Origin: Larkinella rosea
GTDB lineage: Bacteria; Bacteroidota; Bacteroidia; Cytophagales; Spirosomataceae
Reading direction: 5' to 3'
NCBI RefSeq assembly: GCF_003858635.1
Contig: NZ_RQJO01000008.1
Location: forward strand, 1,701,194 to 1,765,193
DNA length: 64,000 nucleotides
Positions 9,857-18,444 of the stretch are shown in pieces (the first letter of the stretch is position 1; every line of letters starts with the position of its first letter). The notes under the pieces were generated by a model. The model was given only the letters and a program-made list of their open reading frames with translations, had not been told where the DNA came from and made no database searches. The translations under genes and the position numbers were made by a program.

Positions 9857-9903
9857 CAAAAGTAAGCCGTTCGGAAGTGGCATGAAATCAGATAAATATA
9901 TGA
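9857..9903 (-). promoter_or_regulatory. promoter and upstream element of the response regulator gene
   Basis: The minus-strand -7 box TACTTTTG lies at 9857-9864 with TTTC at 9884-9887, exactly 19 bases apart. The 18-bp element 9886-9903 (TCATATATTTATCTGATT) matches the one at 9066-9083 in 17 of 18 positions. In both cases 21 bases separate it from the -7 box. It ends one base before the stop codon of the kinase gene. Confidence 0.6.
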
Positions 9904-9904
9904 T

Positions 9905-11839
9905 TCAGCCGTTGACCACCAGCCGGATTCGGGTGCCATCGGAGGGAGTCGATTGCACGGTTAATTCCCCACCCATCGCTTCTGCCCGTTGTTTCATGCT
10001 GGCCTGGCCCGTCCGCTGGCTGAATTGTGACGCATCGAATCCGCGCCCGTTGTCTTCAATCAGCACCTGAAGCTGGTTTTCTTTTCGCTCAAAACGCACC
10101 GTGGCCTGCGTCGCTTCCGAATACTTGATCAGGTTGTTAATGGCTTCTTTCCCAATCATATAAAGGCTTCGGCGAACTTCCATCGAAACCGGGGTGTCTT
10201 CCAGCGCGGGGTCGATCTGAAACGAAAAACGAATCTGTTTCGATTCCATCAGCGGCTGGGCGTATTCCTGCAACCGCAGCGCAATCCGCGAGAGTGAGTC
10301 ATTGCCGGGGTTGATCGTCCAGATGATTTCGTCGATGGATTCCAGAATCTGGCGGGCGTCGGTATAGATTTTCTGCACCATTTTCTGGGCGGTTTCCGGG
10401 CGGTTTTGACTCAACAGTTCATCGGTATGACCGCTCAGCAACGAAATACTGCTGAGGGTGCTGCCCACTTCATCGTGGAGATCGTGGGCGATCTGCTTTC
10501 GAAGTTTCAGCGAGTCTTCCAGCCGCCGGAGTCGGGCGCGGTTGAGCAACCAGGCCGTGACTGTCCCACCCAGCAACAGCAACAGGATTCCGCCAATCAG
10601 GAACGCGTTCCGCTGAAACCGCTGCTGTTCCAGTTCTTCGTTGCGGAGTTGAGCTTGTTGGCGAAGGATCTTAATCTGGGCTTCCTTTTTCCCGGTTTCG
10701 TATCCGGCCACCAGCCGCTGCACTTCCGCATTGGTTCGAACGGAGGTGACTGAATCCGTCCGGTTATTCTTCTCGAGCTGAAAAAGGTAGGCTTCCTGAA
10801 AGTTCTTCATGCCACCGTACAGATCGGCCAGCGCCTGGGTGTAATCGGTAATTTTGTCCGACTGCTCCAATTCTTTCACCAGCGCGAGGGCTTTTTTCAG
10901 GTTTTCTTCCGCCGGTTTATACTGTTTCAAATCTTCGTAAATCCGCCCCAGGTTGAAATAGGCCGTTGCCATACTTCTCTTGTTCTCCTGCCGACGACCG
11001 ATTGCCAGTGATCGTTCCACGAACGGAATCGCTTCCAGCGAGCGTTTCGATAAGTTCAGCGCCAGGCCGATGTTGACCAAAATATCGGCCTGTAACAATT
11101 CGAATTCGACTTCCTCGGCGTGTTTGAGCGCTATTTTGTAATATTTCAGCGACTGGTCAAACCGTTTCAGGTAATCGTAGCAAATGCCCATGTTGTTCTC
11201 AATAATGGACATGCCTCGAACGTTGTTTTCGATCTGCATCAGGCGCAGTGCCTGCTGGTAATACGGAAGCGCCTGTTGCGGTTTGTGCATGTTCCGGAAT
11301 GCGTTGCCGATGCCGCCGTACGTGGCCGCAATGCGGGGTTGAACGTTATAGTGTTCCTGCAATTTCAGGGAACGCAGTTCCATTTCCGCGGCCTTGTCGT
11401 ATTGCTGAAGTTTACTAAGGGCCGCAGCCACGTTCGAGATGGCTCCGCAGATAAATCGGGGGGGGAGCTGGTGCGTTTCGGCGGTTTTCAGGGCTTTCTG
11501 GAAGTAGTCCAGCGCCTGTTGGTGCCGTCCGGTCAGGTAATAAATCGACGCCCGGTTGGTATACGCTTTGGCCAGGCCCATGCCGTACTGGAGCTTTTCG
11601 GCCAGTTGTTCCGACACCTTCAATACCGAATCGGCGCGTTCATAGTCGGGGTTGGCACCGGAGTGAAGCTCCCGACCCAGCACGTTCAGGGCGCGGACGT
11701 AATTGGTATCCTGAACCGTATGCGATTTCAGATACACCTGCACCGAATCGAGCGAATTGGGGACCTGCGCCCGCGCTGAACGCCCGCTCAGCACAGTCAG
11801 ATAACTCAGAAATGCGAGGAACAGGTAACGGTATTTCAT
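9905..11839 (-). CDS. TPR-containing sensor histidine kinase, 644 aa
   Basis: A signal or anchor segment (residues 1-24) is followed by about eight tetratricopeptide repeats up to residue 330 (for example RASIYYLTGRHQQALDYF and GRIYEDLKQYKPAEENL). Next come a coiled coil and one membrane helix around residues 404-425 (FLIGGILLLLLGGTVTAWLL). The kinase core is of the HisKA_3 type (IAHDLHDEVGSTL, probable phosphohistidine H455) with a HATPase domain (IGKEAINNLIKYS, LIEDNGRGFD). The TPR part lies outside the cytoplasm and presumably senses a periplasmic partner or peptide. It partners the adjacent LuxR-type regulator. This architecture is common in Bacteroidota. Confidence 0.92.
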   Translation of the reverse strand: MKYRYLFLAFLSYLTVLSGRSARAQVPNSLDSVQVYLKSHTVQDTNYVRALNVLGRELHSGANPDYERADSVLKVSEQLAEKLQYGMGLAKAYTNRASIYYLTGRHQQALDYFQKALKTAETHQLPPRFICGAISNVAAALSKLQQYDKAAEMELRSLKLQEHYNVQPRIAATYGGIGNAFRNMHKPQQALPYYQQALRLMQIENNVRGMSIIENNMGICYDYLKRFDQSLKYYKIALKHAEEVEFELLQADILVNIGLALNLSKRSLEAIPFVERSLAIGRRQENKRSMATAYFNLGRIYEDLKQYKPAEENLKKALALVKELEQSDKITDYTQALADLYGGMKNFQEAYLFQLEKNNRTDSVTSVRTNAEVQRLVAGYETGKKEAQIKILRQQAQLRNEELEQQRFQRNAFLIGGILLLLLGGTVTAWLLNRARLRRLEDSLKLRKQIAHDLHDEVGSTLSSISLLSGHTDELLSQNRPETAQKMVQKIYTDARQILESIDEIIWTINPGNDSLSRIALRLQEYAQPLMESKQIRFSFQIDPALEDTPVSMEVRRSLYMIGKEAINNLIKYSEATQATVRFERKENQLQVLIEDNGRGFDASQFSQRTGQASMKQRAEAMGGELTVQSTPSDGTRIRLVVNG

Positions 11840-12006
11840 AAGCAGTGAGCAGCGTATATCGGCGTAAATATGACAGAAATACCAGTCAGTTGGTCAATCT
11901 TTTAGCATACGGTCGAAAGCGCCGATATTCTCATAAAAATACGATTTTTGTTTCGTCAAATTGTCATACGTAAATATCGTTCGGTAGCGGTTTTTCAAAT
12001 GGAGGA

Positions 12007-12138
12007 TCAATGCCCCGGTTTCAGCTCGTCGAACCATTTCATGTCAGCGATCATGAACGATTCGACGCGTTGAAACCGGTCGGATTTCTGCAAGTCGGCA
12101 ATGTCGGGCTTATTCCTAAAAAGAATACGAAGTATCCT
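12007..12138 (-). pseudogene. possible C-terminal relic of an unidentified gene
   Basis: In the 414-base gap between the kinase and the M1 peptidase, the minus strand is open for 43 codons and ends in TGA at 12007-12009. Its translation has a protein-like composition (for example DIADLQKSDRFQRVESFMI and ADMKWFDELKPGH). It begins right after an in-frame stop with no start codon or signal. I do not recognise the family. It could be the tail of a deleted gene or a chance open stretch. Apart from this and the promoter at 12205-12231, I see nothing else in the gap. Confidence 0.3.
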
Positions 12139-12204
12139 TTAAGTAACCGGATATAAGATTGAAATTCGTACCTATTCATCGTCGCTCACGCGGAACGATG
12201 CTGG

Positions 12205-12231
12205 TTGCCGGTGTTTAATTTGTTATTTTTG
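12205..12231 (+). promoter_or_regulatory. promoter of the M1 peptidase gene
   Basis: TTG at 12205-12207 and TATTTTTG at 12224-12231 match the Bacteroidota -33/-7 pattern with a 16-base spacer, slightly short. The ATG follows 22 bases after the -7 box. Confidence 0.5.
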
Positions 12232-12253
12232 TCTGGATTTTGGACCCGCATTC

Positions 12254-13912
12254 ATGAGAAAATGGTTTGTGGCCGTGGTGGCCTTTTTTTATTCGATTGC
12301 CCTTTTTGCGCAGCAACCTTCTGAACCCGAACGCTTTACCCGGCAGGATTCGCTGCGCGGCTCCCTTCGCCCCGAACGGACGTGCTATAATGTGACTTTT
12401 TACGACCTGAATTTATCGGTTGATCCGGCGACGAAATCCATTGCGGGGAGCAACACGATCCGGTACCGGGTGCGGTCGCCGTTCAAACGCATGCAGATCG
12501 ATCTGTTTGAAAATCTGACGATTGAGTCGATCAAACAGGGGGGCGAATCGCTGAAATATGTCCGGGAAGGCAACGCGATTTTTGTGACGATGAAGGCGGC
12601 ACAGGAAAAAGATGCGGTTGAAGAAATCAAGGTGACGTACCACGGTAAACCCCGCGAAGCGGTGAATCCGCCCTGGGATGGCGGTTTTTCCTGGAAAAAA
12701 GACAGTTTGGGCAACGATTGGGTAGGTGTTTCCTGCGAGGGTCTGGGCGCCAGTTCGTGGTGGCCCTGCAAGGATCATTTGTCCGACGAGCCGGATTCGA
12801 TGCGGATGACGTTCCGCGTTCCGCGCGGCCTGAAAGCGGTTTCGAACGGGCGGCTGTTGCAGAAGCAGGACGTGGGCACGAACCAAACCGAGTTTGTCTG
12901 GGCGGTTTCGTATTCCATTAATACCTACAACGTGACCTTTAACCTGGGTGATTACGTGTTGATTACGGACGAATACCGCAGCCGGGATTACCGCTACCTC
13001 GACCTGAATTACCACGTGCTGCGCTACAACGAAGAAAAAGCACGGGTGCATTTTGAGCAGGTAATCGGGATGCTGGATACATACGAGTGGTTTTTCGGCC
13101 ATTTTCCGTTCTGGCGCGACGGTTATTCGGTGGTCGAAACGCCGTATCTGGGCATGGAACACCAGAGCGCCATTGCCTACGGTAACAATTACAAAAACAA
13201 CGCGTTTGGCTTCGACTTTATCCTCATTCACGAAAGCGCCCACGAGTATTTTGGCAATAGCCTGAGCTGTATTGATCCGGCCGAAATGTGGATTCACGAA
13301 GCGTTTGCCACCTACATGGAGTCCATTTATGTCGAAAATACGGATGGTTATCCCAAGGCGGTGAAATACCTGATGACGCAAAAACCGCTGATCAAAAACA
13401 AATACCCGCTAATCGGGCCCCGGGGCGTCAATTACGAACACAAGGATACGGATATTTATTACAAAGGAACCTGGTTGCTGCACACGCTGCGGTGCGTGGT
13501 CGACGACGACAACATCTGGTTTATGGCGCTGCGGAAAGTGGCGCTGGAACGGAACCATAAGTTTGTGACTACCAAGCAGATCATCGATATTTTGTGCCGG
13601 GAAACCGAAAAGGACCTGCGTCCTATTTTTGATCAGTTTCTGAACTATGCCGCCCCGCCCGTGATCGAATACCGGGTGACTGAAAAAGGCGATTTCATCG
13701 AAATCCAGCATCGCTGGATTGCCGATGCGAAAGGTTTTGATATGCCCCTAAAATACCGGTTTGCGTACGGTCCCTGGCATACGTTATACACGAAGCGGGA
13801 ATGGCAGACTACGCTCATTCGGCGGTCGCAGGGGTGGTTGAATTTCGCGTATGAATTGCAATACTTTGGTGCCCGTCATTACCAGGAACCCGCTCAAAAA
13901 CAACAGGAATAA
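12254..13912 (+). CDS. M1 family metallopeptidase, 552 aa
   Basis: An exported zinc aminopeptidase. A signal peptide (WFVAVVAFFYSIALFAQQ) precedes the M1 N-terminal beta-sandwich. The exopeptidase motif appears as LGMEHQSAIAYG, where GAMEN is the usual form. The zinc site is HESAH at residues 326-330 with the third ligand E349, 18 residues after the second histidine (IHEAFATY). Y in IYYKGTWLLH is the likely catalytic tyrosine. It is shorter than full-length M1 enzymes because the large C-terminal helical domain is absent, as in many Bacteroidota homologues. It probably trims peptides in the periplasm or outside the cell. It is followed at 8 bases by the nucleotidase genes, which read in the same direction. 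Confidence 0.93.
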   Translation: MRKWFVAVVAFFYSIALFAQQPSEPERFTRQDSLRGSLRPERTCYNVTFYDLNLSVDPATKSIAGSNTIRYRVRSPFKRMQIDLFENLTIESIKQGGESLKYVREGNAIFVTMKAAQEKDAVEEIKVTYHGKPREAVNPPWDGGFSWKKDSLGNDWVGVSCEGLGASSWWPCKDHLSDEPDSMRMTFRVPRGLKAVSNGRLLQKQDVGTNQTEFVWAVSYSINTYNVTFNLGDYVLITDEYRSRDYRYLDLNYHVLRYNEEKARVHFEQVIGMLDTYEWFFGHFPFWRDGYSVVETPYLGMEHQSAIAYGNNYKNNAFGFDFILIHESAHEYFGNSLSCIDPAEMWIHEAFATYMESIYVENTDGYPKAVKYLMTQKPLIKNKYPLIGPRGVNYEHKDTDIYYKGTWLLHTLRCVVDDDNIWFMALRKVALERNHKFVTTKQIIDILCRETEKDLRPIFDQFLNYAAPPVIEYRVTEKGDFIEIQHRWIADAKGFDMPLKYRFAYGPWHTLYTKREWQTTLIRRSQGWLNFAYELQYFGARHYQEPAQKQQE

Positions 13913-13920
13913 GCCTCATC

Positions 13921-14682
13921 ATGCAGCTAAAAAAGATTTTCATTCTTCCGGTTCTGGCCTTGCTGACGACGGCCTGCCAAACCGGTTATCACCTGACGAA
14001 CCAGTCGTACAAGCGCGTTCAGGTCGACTCGCTGGCGGCTCCGGCGGATAGCGGCATGGCCCGGTTTTTACAACCCTACAAACAGCGGCTCGACCAGACC
14101 ATGAACGAGGTGCTGGTGGAGTCGGCGGTGCCGCTGGAGCGTTCCAAACCGGAATGTGCGCTCAATAACCTGCTCACCGACGCCATGTTGCAGTATGCGC
14201 AGCAGAAACTGGGCGTTACGGCCGATTGCTCACACCTGAATTACGGCGGTATCCGAACCGGTTTGCCCAAAGGCCCGATCCGGATCGGCAGCATTTACGA
14301 AGTAATGCCGTTTGATAATCAGATGGTTATGCTGACGTTGAAGGGCTCGATGCTCCGGCAGTTCTTTGAATTTTTTGTGAAGAGTGAAGCCGATGAGCAA
14401 TCGCTGGTGGTGGGCGGAGTCCGGGTCGTGATCAAAGATAAAATCCTGACTTCCATTGCGTTTACGAACGGGAAAACGTTCGATCCCAGCCAGACCTATA
14501 CGGTTTTGATGAGTGATTACATTGCCAACCGGGGTGGCGGAACGGCCTTTCTGAAAGATGCCGTAGCCCGGAAAGATTTCAATCTGAACCTCCGCGATGT
14601 TTTTATCGATTATTTCCGGCAGCTTGGTAAATCCGGCCAACCCATAAATCCGACAACCGATGGACGCATTACAATCCAATAG
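13921..14682 (+). CDS. 5'-nucleotidase C-terminal-domain lipoprotein, 253 aa
   Basis: A lipoprotein signal (ILPVLALLTTAC, lipobox LTTAC) precedes a 5'-nucleotidase C-terminal domain, the substrate-binding half of UshA-type enzymes. The markers are CALNNLLTDAMLQYA, NYGGIRTGLPKGPI, YEVMPFDNQMV and LMSDYIANRGGG. The catalytic metallophosphoesterase half is missing here and is encoded by the next gene, which overlaps this one by 23 bases. The two products probably act together at the membrane to dephosphorylate nucleotides. Confidence 0.9.
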   Translation: MQLKKIFILPVLALLTTACQTGYHLTNQSYKRVQVDSLAAPADSGMARFLQPYKQRLDQTMNEVLVESAVPLERSKPECALNNLLTDAMLQYAQQKLGVTADCSHLNYGGIRTGLPKGPIRIGSIYEVMPFDNQMVMLTLKGSMLRQFFEFFVKSEADEQSLVVGGVRVVIKDKILTSIAFTNGKTFDPSQTYTVLMSDYIANRGGGTAFLKDAVARKDFNLNLRDVFIDYFRQLGKSGQPINPTTDGRITIQ

Positions 14683-15583
14683 ACGCGAGTTTCTGAAAAT
14701 TTTCGGGACGGCGGCCGTCATCGGCGGGCTGGCTCCGGAAGCCTTCGCCAGGTCCAAATCGACGACGCTGACCATTCTGCACACGAACGATGTGCACAGC
14801 CGGCTGGACCCGTTTCCGATGGACGGCAGCCGTAACGCCGGACGCGGAGGGATTGTTCGTCGGGCCACGCTGATCGAGCAGATTCGGAACGAGCAGCCCA
14901 ACGTGCTGCTGTTCGACGCGGGCGATCTGTTTCAGGGAACGCCGTATTTCAATCTGTACAAAGGCGAACCTGAAGTTCAGGCCATGAACCGGATGCGCTA
15001 CGACGCCAGTACCATCGGCAACCACGATTTCGACGGTGGCATGGACAACATGGTGTTGCAGTTCGGGAAAGCGGCTTTTCCGTTCCTGATCGCCAATTAC
15101 GACTTCAAAAATACGGCCATGAACGGGCGGACGGAGCCGTACCGGATTTTCAAGAAAGACGGGTTGAAGATTGGCGTTTTTGGCCTGGGGATCAGACCGG
15201 AGGGTCTGATTCCAAAAGAGTTGTTCAAAGAAACCGTCTATGTCGAACCGCTTGAAACGGCCAACGCAGTGGCAGCGGTTTTGCGGAACGACAAAAAATG
15301 CGATTACGTCATCTGCCTGTCGCATCTGGGGTATCAGTACAACGATAGCACCGTTTCGGATCGCGTGCTGGCGTCCAAAACCCGAAACATCGATTTAATC
15401 ATCGGCGGACACACCCACACGTTTTTGGACGCTCCCGTCAATGTGCTGAATCAGGACGGGCTACCGGTTTTGATCAATCAGGTCGGTTTTGCCGGAATTT
15501 ACCTGGGACGCATCGATCTGACGTTTGAACAAGGCAAAGTAAAAGTTGCCGCTGATAGTAAAGCAGTTGAGGTGAAATCGTGA
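14660..15583 (+). CDS. metallophosphoesterase half of a split 5'-nucleotidase, 307 aa
   Basis: The start ATG lies inside the end of the preceding gene. The N-terminus has a twin-arginine export signal (SNRREFLKIFGTAAVIGGLA). The dinuclear-metal motifs of UshA-like enzymes follow in order: LHTNDVHSRL, DAGDLFQGTP, GNHDFDGG, LSHLGYQYN and GGHTHTF. The protein ends where the C-terminal substrate-binding domain would begin in UshA. That domain is supplied by the overlapping upstream gene, so the order of the halves is the reverse of the fused enzyme. Export through Tat suggests that the enzyme folds with its metals before transport. Confidence 0.92.
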   Translation: MDALQSNRREFLKIFGTAAVIGGLAPEAFARSKSTTLTILHTNDVHSRLDPFPMDGSRNAGRGGIVRRATLIEQIRNEQPNVLLFDAGDLFQGTPYFNLYKGEPEVQAMNRMRYDASTIGNHDFDGGMDNMVLQFGKAAFPFLIANYDFKNTAMNGRTEPYRIFKKDGLKIGVFGLGIRPEGLIPKELFKETVYVEPLETANAVAAVLRNDKKCDYVICLSHLGYQYNDSTVSDRVLASKTRNIDLIIGGHTHTFLDAPVNVLNQDGLPVLINQVGFAGIYLGRIDLTFEQGKVKVAADSKAVEVKS

Positions 15584-15683
15584 CAAAACCGCCTTGGCCA
15601 CCTACTATCCAGGAATAAAGACGTTCAAAGAAAAAAACGAACGGTTCGTGAAATACGTTGAAACCTTACGGAAACGAATGTAG
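15582..15683 (+). pseudogene. short coding-like tail of unknown origin
   Basis: Directly overlapping the stop of the phosphoesterase gene, a different frame stays open for 33 codons to TAG 15681-15683. It reads like a real protein tail (TYYPGIKTFKEKNERFVKY). No ATG opens it; only a TTG is available. It may be the remaining end of a deleted gene or a very small TTG-initiated gene. I do not recognise the family. Confidence 0.3.
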
Positions 15684-15715
15684 TTATCCTGACAAAAGGT
15701 CTAATTTCCTAACGC

Positions 15716-17047
15716 ATGAACCCAAATATTCCACGTACCGACCGAAAACGCGTAGTGATTGTAGGGGCGGGGTTTGGCGGATTGAAACTGGCGCGCAAAC
15801 TCGCGCGTCGGAAAGAGTTTCAGGTTGTCCTGATCAATAAAAATAACTTCCACGAGTTTCAGCCGCTGTATTACCAGGTGGCAACCTCCGGGTTGGAAGC
15901 CAGTTCGATTCTATTCCCACTGCGGGCGGTTTTTCAGGACTGCAAAAACGTCCACATCCGCGTGACATCCGTCACGGCGGTTCATCCCGACATCAAATCC
16001 ATCGATACGGACTTGGGGCCGGTCGAATACGATTATCTGGTGGTTTCAACCGGGGCCGATACCAATTTTTTCGGGATGCAGAACATCATTGAACGTGCGT
16101 TACCGATGAAGTCGGTTTCGGAGGCTATTGCGTTGCGTAACAGAATGTTGCAAAATTTCGAAGATGCGCTGTCTGTCGAGAGTCTGGACGAAAAAGAAGG
16201 TTTTTTGAACGTGGTCGTAGTGGGCGGAGGGCCTACGGGTGTCGAATTATGCGGAACCTTTGCTGAAATGCGAAAAACCGTATTGCCGAGCGATTATCCC
16301 GAACTGGACTTCCAGATGATGAAGATTTACCTCATCGAATCCGGCGGTGAATTGCTGGGGCCGATGTCGGAGAATTCACAGGTCAAATCGCAGCAGTACC
16401 TGGAGAATCTGGGCGTAATTGTGCGGCTGAAAACCCGGGTGCAGGATTTCGACGGGCGGCTGGTGTACATGGCCGACGGCTCGACCATCCGGACGAACAA
16501 CCTGGTTTGGGCGGCTGGGGTAAAAGCCAATCCGCTGAGCGGTTTTCCGGTCGAAACCATCGGACGCGGAGGGCGTCTGCTGGTCAACCGGTTGAGTCAG
16601 GTGCAGGGCTTTACGGATATTTTTGCCATTGGTGACATTGCGTTGATGACGGAAGAAAAATACCCAAATGGCCACCCGCAAATTGCCCAACCGGCAATTC
16701 AACAGGGCAAACACCTGGCTAAAAACCTGATTCGGATGCAGAAAGGCCAATCGCCGGAGGAGTTTACGTATAACGATTTGGGAACGATGGCGACCATCGG
16801 GCGCGGAAAAGCCGTTGTCGATTTGCCGTTCTGGAAGTTTCAGGGTGTTTTTGCCTGGATGGTCTGGCTGTTTGTCCACCTGATGGCGATTGTTGGTGTC
16901 AAAAACCGCCTGCTCATCCTGATCAACTGGGCCGTGAATTACCTGAGCGACGACCAGTCGTTGCGGCTGATTATCAAACCGAAGCTACCGAAAGGCAATT
17001 TCGAAGCCATCAAGCAAAAAGTCGAAGACCAATTAATTACAAAATAG
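15716..17047 (+). CDS. type II NADH dehydrogenase (NDH-2), 443 aa
   Basis: A FAD-dependent oxidoreductase with two nucleotide-binding Rossmann motifs: VVIVGAGFGGLKLA near residue 12 for FAD and VVVVGGGPTGVEL near residue 165 for NADH. The quinone/FAD contacts typical of NDH-2 are seen in HEFQPLYYQVATSGLE and in QPAIQQGKHLAKNL. The C-terminal hydrophobic stretch (FAWMVWLFVHLMAIVG) is the usual membrane-anchoring part. It oxidises NADH and reduces menaquinone without pumping protons. It stands just before the complex I genes nuoABC, so both NADH entry routes are encoded together, separated only by a hydroxylase gene. Confidence 0.92.
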   Translation: MNPNIPRTDRKRVVIVGAGFGGLKLARKLARRKEFQVVLINKNNFHEFQPLYYQVATSGLEASSILFPLRAVFQDCKNVHIRVTSVTAVHPDIKSIDTDLGPVEYDYLVVSTGADTNFFGMQNIIERALPMKSVSEAIALRNRMLQNFEDALSVESLDEKEGFLNVVVVGGGPTGVELCGTFAEMRKTVLPSDYPELDFQMMKIYLIESGGELLGPMSENSQVKSQQYLENLGVIVRLKTRVQDFDGRLVYMADGSTIRTNNLVWAAGVKANPLSGFPVETIGRGGRLLVNRLSQVQGFTDIFAIGDIALMTEEKYPNGHPQIAQPAIQQGKHLAKNLIRMQKGQSPEEFTYNDLGTMATIGRGKAVVDLPFWKFQGVFAWMVWLFVHLMAIVGVKNRLLILINWAVNYLSDDQSLRLIIKPKLPKGNFEAIKQKVEDQLITK

Positions 17048-17063
17048 GATTCGGTCAACTTAC

Positions 17064-17095
17064 TTGACTATCTGTTGAAAAGTAGTTTACATTTG
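17064..17095 (+). promoter_or_regulatory. promoter upstream of the fatty acid hydroxylase gene
   Basis: TTG at 17064-17066 and TACATTTG at 17088-17095, with a 21-base spacer, match the Bacteroidota pattern. The following CG is also seen at the icd promoter. The downstream hydroxylase and possibly nuoABC would be transcribed from here. Confidence 0.55.
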
Positions 17096-17163
17096 CGAAT
17101 AACACGTATACAACCCACGCTTGTACGTTCCCCAACGTTTCGGCGTCTTTCATTAATCATAGT

Positions 17164-17784
17164 ATGGAACAAACAATAACCAAAATCAAGCCCAAAAATA
17201 GCGGTACGAAAACGTTGTTCGAGAATCCCATTCTGGAACGGTTGTCCCGCACCCACATCTCGGTTCCGATTACGCTCTATCTGGTCACCTCCACGGTGTT
17301 CGGCTGGTATGCGTTCACGTATACAGACATGTCGACGCCCTGGATTATTTTCCTCTTTTTTGCCGGAATGACGGTTTTTAGCCTGGTGGAATATGCGGTT
17401 CACCGGGGCGTTTTTCACATGGAGACCGACACGCCGACGAAGGCCAAAATCCAGTATACGTTTCACGGGATTCACCACGAATATCCGAAGGATAAAACCC
17501 GGCTGGCGATGCCCCCGGCTGCGGCTATTTTTGTGGGCGGAACCCTGTTTGTAATTATGTTTCTGTTGATGGGCGAAGCGTCTTATGCCTTTTTTCCGGG
17601 CTTTTTAGTGGGGTATGCGGGCTACCTGTTCGTCCACTTCATCGTCCACGCTTACGCTCCACCGAAGAATTTCTTTAAGAAACTCTGGGTGAACCACGCG
17701 GTTCATCACTACAAAAGCCACGAACGGAATTACGGTGTTTCGTCTCCGCTCTGGGATTATATTTTTGGAACGTATATGAAATAA
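17164..17784 (+). CDS. fatty acid hydroxylase / sterol desaturase family protein, 206 aa
   Basis: An integral-membrane di-iron hydroxylase with about four membrane helices. The histidine clusters that hold the iron pair are present: HRGVFH, HGIHHEYP, HFIVHAYAP and NHAVHHYKSH. The spacing fits the fatty acid 2-hydroxylase (FA2H/Scs7-like) branch better than sterol desaturases, and the cytochrome b5 domain of the eukaryotic enzyme is absent. It probably 2-hydroxylates fatty acids that go into the sphingolipids or ornithine lipids of the outer membrane. It is followed by a long hairpin and then nuoA. Confidence 0.88.
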   Translation: MEQTITKIKPKNSGTKTLFENPILERLSRTHISVPITLYLVTSTVFGWYAFTYTDMSTPWIIFLFFAGMTVFSLVEYAVHRGVFHMETDTPTKAKIQYTFHGIHHEYPKDKTRLAMPPAAAIFVGGTLFVIMFLLMGEASYAFFPGFLVGYAGYLFVHFIVHAYAPPKNFFKKLWVNHAVHHYKSHERNYGVSSPLWDYIFGTYMK

Positions 17785-17892
17785 GACTATGATTGCGGTG
17801 ATTTTAATGATGAAAAATGATTCAACCTTATCCTTTTATCATTTTTCATCATTAAAATCACCGCAATCATTAAAATCACTGCAATCATAGTC
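17785..17892 (+). repeat. long hairpin between the hydroxylase gene and nuoA
   Basis: The arm 17790-17821 is the perfect reverse complement of 17838-17869 (32 bp) around a 16-base loop. The pairing would continue to 37 bp (17785-17821) but for an 18-bp near-exact tandem copy in the right arm (17852-17869 repeated at 17870-17887 with one change). It fills the whole spacer between two same-direction genes and has no T-tract. It is one of four such elements in the window. Confidence 0.9.
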
Positions 17893-17893
17893 A

Positions 17894-18364
17894 ATGCTAT
17901 CCGACTTCGGGATCATCTTGCTCTTCATCATTACCGGCCTGGCGTTTGTTGGGCTGATTTTGTTTGTTGCCCGGCTGTTGCGGCCTAATCGTCCCAATGT
18001 CGAAAAGCTGACTACGTATGAGTCGGGCGAGGAACCGGTCGGCAACGCGAACATTCAGTTCAATGTGCGGTTTTACGTCGTCGCCATTATTTTTGTCCTG
18101 TTCGATGTCGAGCTGGTTTTTCTGTTTCCGTGGGCGACGGTTTTTGGCCAGAAGGCCCTGATTGAGGAAACGAACGGGTTGTGGGGCTGGCTGGCGCTGA
18201 CCGAAATGCTGGTTTTTGTGGCCCTGCTGGCATTAGGGCTGGCTTATGCCTGGGCCAAAGGCTTTCTGGACTGGGTAAAACCGGAACCGAAAGTCCCGCA
18301 GCTGAAAACCGCCGTACCGGCATCGCTGTACGAAAAAGTAAATCAGAAATATAAGAAAGGGTGA
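17894..18364 (+). CDS. nuoA: NADH-quinone oxidoreductase subunit A
   Basis: A small membrane subunit of complex I, 156 residues, with three membrane helices. The family signature is clear: YESGEEPVGNANIQFNVRFY followed by FVLFDVELVFLFPWA. The conserved acidic residues in FDVE and in the loop around the ESGE stretch are present. The protein is somewhat longer than the usual 120-130 residues because of a charged C-terminal extension. It is followed by nuoB after an 80-base spacer that holds a hairpin. Confidence 0.96.
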   Translation: MLSDFGIILLFIITGLAFVGLILFVARLLRPNRPNVEKLTTYESGEEPVGNANIQFNVRFYVVAIIFVLFDVELVFLFPWATVFGQKALIEETNGLWGWLALTEMLVFVALLALGLAYAWAKGFLDWVKPEPKVPQLKTAVPASLYEKVNQKYKKG

Positions 18365-18366
18365 TG

Positions 18367-18437
18367 GGTTTACGGTTTTCAGTTTATGGTTAAGTAAGTC
18401 GAACCCCACCGTAAACTGAAAACCTAAACCGTAAACC
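18367..18437 (+). repeat. long hairpin between nuoA and nuoB
   Basis: The left arm 18367-18390 pairs with 18408-18424 (17 bp, one mismatch) and then, after a 4-base insertion, with 18429-18437 (9 bp). The sequence is unrelated to the hairpin before nuoA. The build is the same: a long inverted repeat inside an operon spacer with extra bases in one arm. Confidence 0.85.
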
Positions 18438-18444
18438 GAAGAGA

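Noticed and set aside
12413..13381. 322-codon open frame on the minus strand inside the M1 peptidase gene
   Set aside because: The peptidase frame carries the full HExxH site; the antisense frame has no recognisable domain.
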